NCBI RefSeq assembly: GCF_003590795.1
Contig: NZ_QYUL01000001.1
Span: 2,001,001-2,065,000, forward strand
DNA: 64,000 nucleotides
Direction: 5' to 3'
Source of the DNA: Azospirillum cavernae
GTDB lineage: Bacteria; Pseudomonadota; Alphaproteobacteria; Azospirillales; Azospirillaceae
This document shows, piece after piece, positions 57,436 through 64,000 of the stretch. The notes below the pieces were generated by a model, which was given only the letters and a program-made list of their open reading frames with translations, searched no databases and was not told where the DNA came from. A program made the position numbers and the translations under genes. Every line of letters starts with the position of its first letter. Position 1 is the stretch's first letter.

Positions 57436-58986
57436 ATGCCCTTCACCGTGCTCACAGCCGAGTTCCAGCACGAAAGCAACACCTTCTCTTGCCGCAAGAC
57501 CAACCTGAAGGCGTTTCGCGACCGCTATTATTACGACGCCAAGGAGGCCTTCGCCGAGCGTGGCGACGCCAACACCCCGCTTGGCGGTTTTCTTGACGTC
57601 GCCCGGCGACAGGGTTGGACCGTGATCCACCCCATCAGCACGGGGGCGACGCCCGCCGGTCCGGTCACGGTGGAGGCTTACGAGCATATTGCGGGCGTCA
57701 TCCTCGCCGCCGTGGCGGAAAACCGGGACCGGATCGACGGCATCCTCCTGGGGTTGCACGGGGCCATGGTCGCCGAACATCTGGAGGATGGCGAGGGGGA
57801 GTTGCTCACGCGCATCCGTTCCATCGTTGGGCCGGACATCCCCATCGGCGTCACGCTGGACCCACACGCCAACGTCACCGAGGCGATGGTCGCCCAGGCG
57901 CAGATCGTCATCGGCTACAAGACCTATCCGCATGTGGACATGCGCGAACGCGGAGTCCAGGCGGCGTCCATCCTCGCCCGCGCCATGACGGGCGAAATCC
58001 GCCCGATCACGCTGCGCGAGCATCGCCCCATGCTGGAGGAGGCGACCGGCGGGCGCACCGACACAGGCCCCATGGTGGCGCGGCTCACCCGGGCCGTCGC
58101 CTATGAACAGGAACCCGACGTCTTCGCCGTATCGGTCAATGGCGGATTCGGCAACGCGGACATCGCGGAGGTCGGGCCGACGGCGCTCGTCACCTGCCAG
58201 GGCGACGTCGCCAAGCACCGCGCCGTCATCCAGGAGATCGCCGACGACATTTGGAACCGGCGCAACGAGGTGGTGAACCATTATCTCTCCGTGGACGAGG
58301 CCGCCGCGCGGGCGCGGAATTATCAGGCGACGAAGGGTCCGCTCGTCATCGCCGATTACGCGGACAATCCGGGCGGTGGAGCCTATGGCGATTCCACCCG
58401 CCTGCTGGCCGCGCTGATCGCGGCGGAGGTTGAGGACGCCTGCCTTGGCGGGCTGGTGGACCCCGAGGCCGTGGCGGAGCTTTCCAGCCATGAACCGGGC
58501 GAGACGGTCCGGCTCCGGCTTGGCGGCAAGACCGATCCACGCTTTGGCGGCGGCCCCCTTGACGTCACGGCGACGCTCCTCGGTCGCTTCACCGGCGATT
58601 ATGTCGGGGAGGGACCGATGATGGCGGGCATGAAGGGCAGCTTCGGCCCCTCGGCGGTCATCCGCATCGGCGGCATCGACGTGCTCGTCATTTCAAACCC
58701 CGCGCAGATGCTTGATCTCGGCCAGTTCCACGCCTTCGGCATCACGCCGGAGCGCTGCCGGTCGGTTGTGGTCAAGTCCATGCAGCATTTCCGCGCGTCC
58801 TTCGAACCCATCGCGGGCGAGGTCATCGTCGCGGACAGCGGCGCGCTCTGCACGCCCGACCTGACCAAACTCCCCTTCCGCCGCGCCCGCCGCCCCATCT
58901 TCCCGCTCGACCAGGACATGGAGAACACAAGCCGGGACAATGCACATGGGTTGGCGGATGCGCCGGAGTCCAATGGGAGGCCATAG
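57436..58986 (+). CDS. M81-family metallopeptidase, MlrC-like (516 aa)
   Basis: The N-terminus FTVLTAEFQHESNTFSC, GILLGLHGAMVAEHLEDGEG, VTLDPHANVT, and YADNPGGGAYGDST match the M81/MlrC family, whose founding member finishes degradation of microcystin. The metal ligands are expected in the E-x-x-H-E-x-N and D-x-H-x-N stretches. As the last gene of a peptide-importer cluster, it probably processes an imported modified or cyclic peptide or ureido compound. The substrate is unproven. Confidence 0.9.
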   Translation: MPFTVLTAEFQHESNTFSCRKTNLKAFRDRYYYDAKEAFAERGDANTPLGGFLDVARRQGWTVIHPISTGATPAGPVTVEAYEHIAGVILAAVAENRDRIDGILLGLHGAMVAEHLEDGEGELLTRIRSIVGPDIPIGVTLDPHANVTEAMVAQAQIVIGYKTYPHVDMRERGVQAASILARAMTGEIRPITLREHRPMLEEATGGRTDTGPMVARLTRAVAYEQEPDVFAVSVNGGFGNADIAEVGPTALVTCQGDVAKHRAVIQEIADDIWNRRNEVVNHYLSVDEAAARARNYQATKGPLVIADYADNPGGGAYGDSTRLLAALIAAEVEDACLGGLVDPEAVAELSSHEPGETVRLRLGGKTDPRFGGGPLDVTATLLGRFTGDYVGEGPMMAGMKGSFGPSAVIRIGGIDVLVISNPAQMLDLGQFHAFGITPERCRSVVVKSMQHFRASFEPIAGEVIVADSGALCTPDLTKLPFRRARRPIFPLDQDMENTSRDNAHGLADAPESNGRP

Positions 58987-59174
58987 GAATTGGGCGCTTA
59001 AGCCAATCCCAGCCGTTTCCAGAACGCCGCCCCGCCTTGGCGCTTGGCGCTCGACAGAAGCGGCATCCTGAACGCGCTCGCCGACTTTGAACCACGCATC
59101 GCAGGAACTGAGCTGGTCCCCATCTGGCGGACAGTTGGCTAAGCTTGGTTCGCCCATGAGGAAGGACGAACCCG

Positions 59175-59459
59175 ATGACAGGGAAACGGAAGCGGTATTC
59201 GGCGGATTTCAAGGCGAAGGTTGCGCTGGAGGCGATCCGGGGTGAACTGACGATTTCGCAGCTTGTCGCCAAGCACGGCGTGCACCAGACGGTGATCAAC
59301 GCTTGGAAGAAGCAGGCGATGGACGGCTTGGCGAGCGTGTTCTCCGGCAAGGCGGAGGCGGTGGAAACCGGGCACGCGGGTGAGGTCGAGAAACTGCACG
59401 CGATGATCGGTCAACTGGTCGTGGAGCGGGATTTTTTGCGCAAGGCCTCCGGTCGATGA
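59175..59459 (+). CDS. IS3-family transposase OrfA (94 aa)
   Basis: A helix-turn-helix N-terminus (KRYSADFKAKVALEAIRGEL, then ISQLVAKHGVHQTVINAWKK) is followed by a leucine-zipper-like helix (VEKLHAMIGQLVVERDFLRK). Near its end the sequence TTTTTTG (59432-59438) lies in the T_TTT_TTG frame, a good -1 slippery site leading into the orfB frame. The stop overlaps orfB. Confidence 0.93.
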   Translation: MTGKRKRYSADFKAKVALEAIRGELTISQLVAKHGVHQTVINAWKKQAMDGLASVFSGKAEAVETGHAGEVEKLHAMIGQLVVERDFLRKASGR

Positions 59460-60356
59460 GCGTCGAACGGAGGCGGGAACTGATCGAGCCGGAGCATCCT
59501 CGGTTGTCGATCGTGCGGCAATGCGCGTTGGTGTCGATCAGCCGGTCCCGCTATTACGGTCCGAGGACAGGCGAGACGGCTGAAAACCTCGCTCGGATGC
59601 GGGTGATCGACGAGCAATTCCTGGAAACACCCTGGTACGGCAGCCGACAGATGATGCGCCATCTTCGTCGGCTGGGTTATGCGGTCAATCGCAAGCGGGT
59701 TCGCCGCTTGATGGGGCGGATGGGGCTGCAAGCCGTCTATCAGAAACCGAAGACGACGGCGCCGCATCCCGAGCACAAGATCTGGCCCTACCTGTTGCGT
59801 GACATGGTCATCGACCGCCCCAATCAGGTGTGGTGTACCGATATCACCTATATTCCGATGCGCCGGGGGTTCCTGTATTTGGTTGCCGTCATGGACTGGG
59901 CATCGCGCCGGGTGTTGGCTTGGCAGCTATCGAACACGATGGACGTCGAATTCTGCATCGAGGCGCTGGAGGAAGCCATGGCGCTTCATGGGCGCCCCGA
60001 GATCTTCAACACCGATCAGGGCAGCCAATTCACCAGCCCGCGCTTCACAACAGTCTTGACCGAGGCCGACATTCGGGTGTCGATGGACGGGCGCGGGCGG
60101 TGGATGGACAATCTTCGTCGGGCTTACGCCGCGCCACTGGCGCGACGGTCCCTCCGAAGTCATCGAACGGCTCTGGCGATCAATCAAATACGAGTGCGTC
60201 TACCTCAACGCCTTCGAGACCGGCAGCGAGGCCAGGGCCGGGATCGGCCGCTGGATCGACTATTACAACACCGACCGACCGCACTCGGCGTTCGGCGGCA
60301 GAACCCCCGCCGAGGTCCACCAGGGCCTCCCAGCCAGAACCCGTGTGGCGGCGTGA
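59456..60356 (+). pseudogene. IS3-family transposase OrfB, disrupted
   Basis: The rve integrase core is clear up to about codon 220: WCTDITYIPMRR (first Asp) and FNTDQGSQFTSPRF (second Asp), then MDGRGRWMDN. After that the expected ERLWRSIKYECVYLNAFETG continuation is in another frame (from about 60160), ending with RTPAEVHQGLPARTRVAA at 60356. About 43 extra bases (around 60117-60160) seem to be inserted. The catalytic Glu is therefore out of frame. Confidence 0.85.
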
Positions 60357-60414
60357 GACAGACATGAACCAAGCTTAGCGCCACTGAAAAACTGTCCGCC
60401 AGATGGGGACCAGC

Positions 60415-61065
60415 TCAAACCTCGGGCGGGGCGGGAGCCTTTCCCATATAGCCGCGCTTGTGCGCGTGGATGAGGATTTGCCGCAGGGTGGGGTATTCGC
60501 GGTTCAGGGTGTTGGCGTCGGGTTCGGCGTAGCTTTCCACCTGTTTGAGGCTGATCCGCGATGCCCGTTTCTGATCTCCGGGCGACATGCCCCTCAAACG
60601 CTCGGCCAGCACCAGCCAGTAGGAGCGACGCCACAGCCGGTAGTCGGCGATCATCAGGTCGGCGATCATCGCCATGCTGGTCACGGCGCGCTCGTCCTGG
60701 AAGTAGGGGACGAGGAACTTATCGATGACGTCACGCTTGTAGTCCTGGCCGACCTCCTGACGGGCCAGCCACTCCTCGGCCACGTCCTTGAAACTCATGT
60801 TGTTCTTGCGCACACCCTGATTGCCCAACCAATCGCCGGTCGGGTCCTCCTTGTAGGCCGACAGGGCGTCGAGCGCGCGTTTGAGCGCCTCCATCTTGTC
60901 CGTGGTGCGCAAGGATCTCTGAGGATGATGATCCCCGACCTTCAGAAGATAGCACGTTGGTTTCTTCTGCGAGCTGCGAATTCCGATGGAGATGTCAGGA
61001 AAGCTGCGGTCGATGTTGGTGTAGGAGGGAACATCGCTTCCCGATGGTCTTTGACGAGTCTTCAT
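60415..61065 (-). pseudogene. Tyrosine recombinase (integrase), N-terminal part cut by the IS
   Basis: The 216 residues contain the arm-binding N-terminus and the SAM-like core-binding domain (MSFKDVAEEWLARQEVGQDY, then LVPYFQDERAVTSMAMIADL and TLRQILIHAHKRGYMGKAP). The catalytic R-H-R-Y domain is missing, and the stop (TGA) is supplied by the IS end. If one AAC copy is removed with the IS, the frame stays open for 35 more codons to 58998 but shows no catalytic motifs, so the rest was deleted. It lies 295 bases from a tRNA-Ala 3' fragment, the usual integrase-attachment layout. Confidence 0.75.
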
Positions 61066-61244
61066 GGCGCTCCAATGAAATCAATGTATGCATCCACTGC
61101 ATTTTACGGGAGCGCGCTTGTGGGCGTAAATATTTCAATGACGGATGGTTCAGATGCCGGGACGTTGTATGTTGGACGGTCCCGCACCGGGAATATGCAA
61201 AGTGAAATGCAAAACGGCGTCGTCTTGGCGTCGTCACCAATCCA

Positions 61245-61267
61245 TTGATTTTATTTAATAAAATCAA
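61245..61267. repeat. Perfect AT-rich palindrome
   Basis: TTGATTTTAT and ATAAAATCAA pair perfectly over 10 bp around TTA. It may be an integrase/excisionase site or a protein-binding dyad. It is unusually AT-rich for this window. Confidence 0.6.
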
Positions 61268-61359
61268 GACGCTCTACGCTTTGGGGCAGCCGGACTGTAG
61301 GCAAACCAAAAGGGCCTAGCTGATTTGTCAACTAGTCCCTTGATATTCTTGCGGAATTT

Positions 61360-61405
61360 TGGTGGAGCCAATCAGGATCGAACCGATGACCTCTACAATG
61401 CCATG
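61360..61405 (-). other. tRNA-Ala(GGC) 3' fragment, candidate attachment site
   Basis: On the minus strand the anticodon loop ATGGCAT (anticodon GGC), the variable loop, the T arm (ATCGG-TTCGATC-CTGAT), acceptor strand TGGCTCC, discriminator A and CCA are all present. There is no D arm or 5' acceptor strand, so it is not a gene. A 3' tRNA fragment beside an integrase is typical of an island end created by site-specific integration. Confidence 0.75.
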
Positions 61406-61490
61406 GTAAGGGTTTCCAGGCTAATACGTTGAAATTTCTCGATTTCATATGACGGGACGTGACGGAACCTAACATGAACTGACGGGGGTT

Positions 61491-61520
61491 TCGTTGAAGC
61501 TCGTTGAAGGACGTTGAAGC
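61491..61520 (+). repeat. Three 10-bp direct repeats (CGTTGAAG iterons)
   Basis: TCGTTGAAGC, TCGTTGAAGG and ACGTTGAAGC follow each other with exactly 10-bp period. They lie 90 bases from the tRNA fragment, with further TGACGG-like repeats to the left (about 61450-61488). Arm-type integrase sites are arranged this way. Confidence 0.6.
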
Positions 61521-61656
61521 TTCCGAGCCTGGAAACACCCCCCTATCGAGACGTACTGCCCGGCGCTTGGCGGCATTCCATCGCTCCTCGAGGAGAAGCC
61601 TTCTTCCCTGCTTCACCAATGCGCATTACCATACACACGACACGGCGGAGGACGAC

Positions 61657-61950
61657 ATGAGTCACATCCAGCGGACTGCGGCGGGCTACGATGTCGGGGC
61701 TTCGAAGAGGCGTGTCAACGTCACGCTCAACGAAGACCTCGTTCGCGTCGCCCAGGCCTACACCGACAACCTCTCCGGGACCATCGAGACGCTTCTCGCC
61801 ACCTGGGCGCAGACGGAACGGCGGAAACGTGAGGACGATCAGGAGCACCGCCGGAAGGTCGCCGCAGCGTGGAACGCCTTCGACGAGCGGCATGGCCGCT
61901 TCGCCGACGAGTGGAACCGGGACTTCATGCCGGACGACGAGACCCGCTGA
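61657..61950 (+). CDS. ccdA: CcdA-family antitoxin (97 aa)
   Basis: The ribbon-helix-helix N-terminus is KRRVNVTLNEDLVRVAQAY, and the C-terminal toxin-binding tail is HGRFADEWNRDFMPDDETR, the CcdA pattern. GGAGGA precedes the ATG. The stop overlaps the ccdB start by one base. It should neutralise CcdB and repress the pair, perhaps through the palindrome at 61618-61627. Confidence 0.9.
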   Translation: MSHIQRTAAGYDVGASKRRVNVTLNEDLVRVAQAYTDNLSGTIETLLATWAQTERRKREDDQEHRRKVAAAWNAFDERHGRFADEWNRDFMPDDETR

Positions 61951-62264
61951 TGCCGCAGTTTGACGTCCACCGCAACCCGGGCCGCACCAGGGCCGCGATC
62001 CCGTTCGTACTGGTCGTGCAGGGCGACCGCTGGAAGGACCGTGCCGATCGCGTCGTCGCGCCGCTGGTCCTGGCGAGCGAGATTGCGTATCGCGACCCGA
62101 CCCTGAACCCGGACTTCACGATCGACGGCACGACGGTCATCCTGAACCCGCTTCAGATGGCGACCATTCCCACCCGCGTGCTCGGTCCTGCGGTGGGGAA
62201 TCTCGACGGCGAGCACATCCGGGTCATCGCCGCGTTCGATGCCATGATTGCCCAAGGGCAGTAA
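61950..62264 (+). CDS. ccdB: CcdB-family gyrase toxin (104 aa)
   Basis: The protein shows the CcdB pattern MPQFDVHRNPG, FVLVVQGD, RVVAPLVLAS, GTTVILNPLQMATIPTRVLG and a C-terminal FDAMIAQGQ. CcdB proteins trap DNA gyrase. It lies in the likely mobile island, where such pairs stabilise the element. A repeat unit (62281-62388) follows. Confidence 0.9.
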   Translation: MPQFDVHRNPGRTRAAIPFVLVVQGDRWKDRADRVVAPLVLASEIAYRDPTLNPDFTIDGTTVILNPLQMATIPTRVLGPAVGNLDGEHIRVIAAFDAMIAQGQ

Positions 62265-62280
62265 CGCCCTCTAGTGAACT

Positions 62281-62388
62281 GAACCAGACGGATCGTGTCG
62301 TTTGTACGCCGGCAAACACGAGGCATTCTTCCGTTACCACCAATCTGCACGCGTAACGGCGCGTCTGATGTAAGCCACCAGTGGTGGG
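62281..62388 (+). repeat. Imperfect ~105-bp direct repeat, copy A
   Basis: Shared blocks with 63451-63555 include GAACC-GACGGATC, TCGTTT, GCAA-CAC-AGGC, GTAA-GGC and CGTCTG at matching spacing. About two thirds of positions agree by eye. This copy also contains CCGTTAC (62331-62337) pairing with GTAACGG (62353-62359), and the palindrome CCACCAGTGGTGG (62375-62387). It lies between ccdB and the end of the nuclease gene. Confidence 0.6.
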
Positions 62389-62400
62389 CGATTGATGGAA

Positions 62401-63393
62401 TCACCCGCCGCACCGCTTAATAAAGGCCTCCGTAAAAGCAATTTTCGGCGCCTTTCCCTCGCGACCGACTAAATAGCGATGCACTTCAATCTGTGCTTTC
62501 GCCAGAGCAGCCGCCATTGACGGTCGGAGGTCTGGCTTGGCAGGCACGAGAATGATCTTTCGAAGATCATTTGGCAGGGTTATCAAAGAAGGATAAAGCA
62601 TGAGCTGACCAACAGCTTCATATATGTTGTGTGCGGCCACGCCCGTCTTTATTTCAATTAGGAGTTTTGCGTCGAGGAGCACGGCATCAGCCTCGTATCC
62701 GGATTTCCCTGGTTTGATTAGCGCCGGCCCAAGTATCTTCTTCAACGCCTCCCAAACATAACCCTGCAACGCCTCGACCTCTTTGGTTACACCCTTCGTC
62801 GTGACCTTCTTGATCAGACCTTTCTCATCGAGACCAAGGCTATATGGCTCGTCATCACTCGGCTTCTTGTTCTGCCCACCGCCAGCCTTGGTACGAGCCT
62901 GGGTGCATCCAACTGCAAAGGCAACAGTCTGCTTGACAAGCGTTGCCGAGTCAGCGTCGATGTAAGCAACCACATACCATTGCCGCTTGGATACCTTACC
63001 CCCAGCTAATACCGGCACCGGCGTCAGGCCGCTCAACGCTTGGAATTCTTCGCGCACCTCTTCTGAGAGCGAATTGGGCTTAAGCCAACCTTCGCGAAGC
63101 AGGACGTAGCGTCCTGCGTCATCACGGCCAATCACCGTGAGTTTTCCTTTATCCTGCTTGGCGGTATCGGGCTTTACAAGCTTGACTACGCCGTTGTTGA
63201 GACTGGCATCGACCCCGAGCATGACTTGATCTTCAATGGTGTCAGGTTCCCCGTGGCCATAATTTGAGAAAACAACGCCGGTCCCTTCTATGACCCATCC
63301 GCTCTCGGCTTTTGTGCTTTCCTTGAGAAGAGCATTCACCCAGCGCCGGAACGCGTGGTCGCTTTGGTGCTGGTCGTTAAGAAGCTCAATCAT
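62401..63393 (-). CDS. PD-(D/E)XK-like nuclease of unknown family (330 aa)
   Basis: The C-terminal third carries EADAVLLDAKLLIEIKTG, a D-x(n)-E-x-K core, followed by IYEAVGQLMLYPSL, which resembles the Q-x-x-x-Y motif of RecB-like nucleases. The N-terminal 200 residues (HQSDHAFRRWVNALL at the start, then beta-rich segments) are not recognised. I chose the ATG at 63393, which follows GAGG. A start at 63432 is possible. Codon use and base content look less GC-rich than the core genes. It is enclosed by two direct repeats, and its neighbours are defence-type genes. A role in defence is inferred. Confidence 0.65.
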   Translation of the reverse strand: MIELLNDQHQSDHAFRRWVNALLKESTKAESGWVIEGTGVVFSNYGHGEPDTIEDQVMLGVDASLNNGVVKLVKPDTAKQDKGKLTVIGRDDAGRYVLLREGWLKPNSLSEEVREEFQALSGLTPVPVLAGGKVSKRQWYVVAYIDADSATLVKQTVAFAVGCTQARTKAGGGQNKKPSDDEPYSLGLDEKGLIKKVTTKGVTKEVEALQGYVWEALKKILGPALIKPGKSGYEADAVLLDAKLLIEIKTGVAAHNIYEAVGQLMLYPSLITLPNDLRKIILVPAKPDLRPSMAAALAKAQIEVHRYLVGREGKAPKIAFTEAFIKRCGG

Positions 63394-63450
63394 GGGGCCT
63401 CGGAGTCCCTGTAAGGGTGGGCAGGATGGCAAGCCGACCGCAAGTGGGTC

Positions 63451-63555
63451 GAACCGGACGGATCATATCGTTTATGCGTCAGCAAGCACCAGGCGCTGTA
63501 CGGACTGTGCCAAGCTACATACGTAATGGCCCGTCTGGCGCACACCACTAGTTGG
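63451..63555 (+). repeat. Imperfect ~105-bp direct repeat, copy B
   Basis: This is the partner of 62281-62388 in the same orientation. It lies between the nuclease start and the NERD gene. The internal palindromes of copy A are not kept here, but GGCCAG and CTGGCC arms follow at about 63554-63594. Confidence 0.6.
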
Positions 63556-63648
63556 CCAGCGCTGTGGTTTCTCGCTTCCCCAAAACTGGCCACTGGACCA
63601 AGCGCCGCGCCTGTCGCATCCTGCGCGTGCTATCGGGAGAGGTACTTC

Positions 63649-64000
63649 ATGGTAATGGGTGCGCAGCGCTGGTTGACGATCACGGAGTCTCCGTTCCCCT
63701 GGGAGCGCGAGGCTCTGGAGTTTCTGCGCGATCGGCTGCCTGACCAGGACCCCTGGTACGCTTGGTCGAACGTCGAGTTCATCGACGATGACGGCAAGGT
63801 CAACGAGGTCGATGCGCTCATTCTGTCGCCCCACGGCCTGTTCCTGGTGGAGATCAAGAGCCGCCCCGGCCAACTCGACGGCGATCCGCACAGCTGGACC
63901 TGGAACACCGACGGCCGCCGCCGCACCGACGACAACCCGCTGATCCTCGCCAACCGCAAGGCCAAGCGCCTCTCCGGATTGCTCAAGCGTCAGAACGCGG
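63649..64000 (+). CDS. NERD-domain protein, PglW-like kinase N-terminus (partial)
   Basis: The first 117 residues are visible before the window ends. They form a NERD nuclease-related domain: RWLTITESPFPWEREALEFL, WYAWSNVEFIDDDGKVNEVD, FLVEIKSRPGQLDGD and DNPLILANRKAKRLSGLL. This closely follows the start of PglW, the NERD-protein kinase of type 2 BREX (phage growth limitation) systems, from memory of the family. The E-I-K triad is the NERD core. GGGAGAGG precedes the ATG. Other NERD proteins (kinase or helicase fusions) cannot be excluded without the rest of the gene. Confidence 0.7.
   Translation, partial: MVMGAQRWLTITESPFPWEREALEFLRDRLPDQDPWYAWSNVEFIDDDGKVNEVDALILSPHGLFLVEIKSRPGQLDGDPHSWTWNTDGRRRTDDNPLILANRKAKRLSGLLKRQNA

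Larger units (their letters stand above)
59109..60417 (+). mobile_element. IS3-family insertion sequence (1309 bp)
   Basis: Terminal inverted repeats are perfect over 27 bp (59109-59135 and 60391-60417, beginning TGAGCTGGTCCCCATCTGG). They are flanked by a 3-bp direct repeat AAC (59106-59108 and 60418-60420). It carries overlapping orfA and orfB of the IS3 type. orfB is damaged, so the element is probably not autonomous. It lies inside the integrase gene fragment that begins at 61065. Confidence 0.93.
61066..61656. other. Integrase-proximal intergenic/attachment region
   Basis: This 590-base stretch between the integrase start and ccdA has no gene I can support. It holds a 23-bp AT-rich palindrome (61245-61267), an imperfect hairpin (about 61310-61340), a tRNA-Ala 3' fragment (61360-61405), three 10-bp iterons (61491-61520), and two perfect palindromes, CTCCTCGAGGAG (61584-61595) and AATGCGCATT (61618-61627). 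The last two lie just upstream of ccdA and may be its operator. Confidence 0.55.

Noticed and set aside
58998-59108. Second integrase exon carrying the catalytic domain to the left of the IS
   Set aside because: The frame is open for 35 codons after joining but contains no Arg-His-Arg-Tyr motifs.
61360-61405. Functional tRNA-Ala gene
   Set aside because: The D arm and 5' acceptor strand are missing, so it cannot fold as a tRNA.
61491-61520. CRISPR-like repeats
   Set aside because: The units are 10 bp and contiguous with no spacers; no cas gene is present in the window.
62281-63555. Integron attC sites around the nuclease gene
   Set aside because: The repeats lack the GTTRRRY/RYYYAAC core pair and no integron integrase is seen.

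Overview
The window reads as chromosomal DNA of a GC-rich alphaproteobacterium, most likely a Rhodospirillales/Azospirillales-type organism. This rests on the linkage ffh-rpsP-rimM-trmD-rplS next to rpmH-rnpA-yidD-yidC-engB-argB, a CobT/CobS/phosphatase cobalamin set, dapD-dapE behind a HAD nucleotidase, DUF2336, an IalB protein, an RpoE/ChrR sigma pair and PilZ-tailed chemoreceptors. I cannot name a species from the sequence alone.

Left part (1-15,900). The edge holds the 5' part of an ATP-grasp ligase of the graspetide (microviridin-like) type, with a 56-residue candidate precursor peptide just upstream. Next come an SDR/HxlR divergent pair enclosed between an intact NUDIX gene and a NUDIX 3' remnant, rmuC, a GlxA-type regulator facing a DJ-1/PfpI enzyme, a DUF2975/XRE pair, two near-identical chemoreceptor modules (MCP-PilZ plus a small zinc-ribbon membrane protein), and thiC under a TPP riboswitch followed by a MITE-like inverted repeat.

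Middle (15,900-49,900). This is core housekeeping DNA: corA, argB, a CPA2 antiporter, engB, a toxin-antitoxin pair wedged between engB and yidC, the yidC/rnpA/rpmH block, the rplS-trmD-rimM-rpsP-ffh block, a pentapeptide-repeat protein, a three-gene GGDEF/DUF2336/exported-protein operon with chained GTGA overlaps, dapD-dapE, cobalamin genes, an HNH nuclease, citramalate synthase, a RES/Xre toxin-antitoxin pair, a LysR/cysteine-hydrolase pair, a peptide-binding protein, rlmN, ialB, and an ECF sigma factor whose ChrR-type anti-sigma gene carries a -1 frameshift. Several intergenic gaps hold the same family of GC-rich paired palindromes.

Right part (49,900-64,000). A catabolic-looking cluster (FAD oxidoreductase, RpiR regulator, peptide ABC transporter, M81 peptidase) has lost the end of its binding protein and its first permease by multiple frameshifts. 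An IS3-family element with 27-bp inverted repeats and a 3-bp target duplication then interrupts a tyrosine integrase gene. Beyond the integrase lie a tRNA-Ala(GGC) 3' fragment and short iterons (a candidate attachment region), CcdA/CcdB, a PD-(D/E)XK-like nuclease enclosed by imperfect ~105-bp direct repeats, and the first 117 codons of a NERD-domain protein resembling PglW, the kinase of type 2 BREX phage defence. This end of the window looks like the start of a defence island.
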